Shown one piece after another: positions 63,730-64,000 of a stretch of 64,000 bases of DNA; within the stretch, counting starts at the first letter, position 1, and each line of letters starts with the position of its first letter. The translations under genes and the position numbers were made by a program. The notes below the pieces were generated by a model. That model saw nothing but the letters and a program-made list of their open reading frames with translations, was not told where the DNA came from and ran no database searches. Origin of the DNA: Mesostigma viride (taxonomy: Eukaryota > Streptophyta > Mesostigmatophyceae > Mesostigmatales > Mesostigmataceae). The stretch is taken from contig RPFO01000312.1 in the NCBI GenBank assembly GCA_009746045.1, positions 2,289,279 to 2,353,278 of the forward strand. The letters are read 5' to 3'.

Positions 63730-64000
63730 CCAGCAGCCAGTTTGGTGATTCCAGCTGTGTTGCACCCCAGCAGTATTGGCATAACTCACAGGAGCCTTGC
63801 TGCACACTCTCCTTTGACATATGACCAGCTAGTCCAAGAGATGAGCTCGCCTACTTTGTTTGAGGCTTGGAAGCTCGCCTTCTCCAAGGCATTGGAGGAG
63901 TGGTTGCAGTTTGAGTGTGCTGCACCAACAGACAGACGTCCCCCAGCATCAAGGAAGCTTGCTTTGAGATTTGTGCTGAAGAGGAAGGTTGTGGATGAGG
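63730..64000 (+). pseudogene. Reverse transcriptase N-terminus of element C, cut by the window edge
   Basis: The frame continues through the protease-RT linker (ASLVIPAVLHPSSIGITHRSLAAHSPLTYDQLVQEMSSP), which aligns with AHSPIPWRQLVEMM of D and GHSPINYQGLVKLMSSP of A, into LALRFVLKRKVVDE, the first RT block. The catalytic part lies beyond 64000. No -1 shift is present at the point where A and D change frame. Confidence 0.83.

Larger units (their letters stand above)
47448..64000 (+). mobile_element. Element C: Copia-like INT-PR-RT element, interrupted three times, right end outside the window
   Basis: Starts with AGTTAACG like element A. Order on the plus strand: LTR, ORF1 (48225), gag (49251), integrase (50487), then protease and RT start, which are cut by element D (51870-60346), hAT-type 1 (60653-62112) and hAT-type 2 (62341-63729). 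Removing D and hAT-type 2 with one copy of each target duplication restores the reading frame exactly; at hAT-type 1 the frame is off by one base. RT continues past 64000, so the 3' LTR and its target duplication are not visible. It is the oldest family member here judging by nesting. Confidence 0.85.

Overview
This is eukaryotic nuclear DNA from a large, transposon-dominated genome. The evidence is LTR retrotransposons of both Copia-like and Ty3/Gypsy-like type, hAT-type DNA transposons, GT-AG introns, long tetranucleotide arrays and a satellite-like array. No bacterial operon, rRNA, complete tRNA or CRISPR array is visible. A repeat-rich green-lineage organism, for example a charophyte alga, would fit, but that is a weak inference.

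Layout. 1-3.0 kb: a broken Ty3/Gypsy element on the minus strand. 3-7.4 kb: mostly unassigned, with a small viroplasmin/RNase H1 N-terminal-like ORF and a diverged LTR. 7.4-17.9 kb: element A, a complete plus-strand LTR retrotransposon whose gag is split by a 2.6-kb transposon (TTAA target duplication) carrying a PHD-finger ORF. 19.1-19.8 kb: three abutting C-rich tetranucleotide arrays. 20.3-21.2 kb: a foldback-like inverted repeat. 21.3-29.8 kb: element B, minus strand. 32.4-34.0 kb: a ~174-bp satellite-like array, then a 374-bp higher-order repeat. 34.1-43.5 kb: an unrecognised multi-exon gene (frameshifted in this sequence) whose introns share a hairpin motif and whose tenth intron holds a 2.7-kb non-autonomous LTR element. 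46.1-64 kb: a nest in which a Gypsy-like gag is broken near the start of element C (plus strand), and C is itself interrupted by element D (minus strand, 51.87-60.35 kb) and two hAT-type transposons.

The most striking result is that elements A, B, C and D form one family. Reverse transcriptase and RNase H look Copia-like, but the aspartic protease lies between integrase and reverse transcriptase (gag-INT-PR-RT-RH) instead of before integrase. The polymerase motif is HGDD in the three elements where it is in the window, and the protease active site reads DTN or DTQ. LTRs end in AGTT...AACT instead of TG...CA, proven by exact 5-bp target duplications in A, B and D. An additional ORF lies between the 5' LTR and gag. 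A and D also share two 3'-UTR signals, a tRNA T-arm-like hairpin and a pair of CGGGCGCC boxes.

The second system is the gene at 34-43.5 kb: nearly all its introns are phase 0, its small exons are multiples of three, several introns carry the same GGGTCAYT...AGTGACCC hairpin, and exon+intron units of about 235 bp have been duplicated in tandem. Many coding regions carry single-base frameshifts even where LTRs are nearly identical, so recent decay and assembly indels cannot be separated from the sequence alone.
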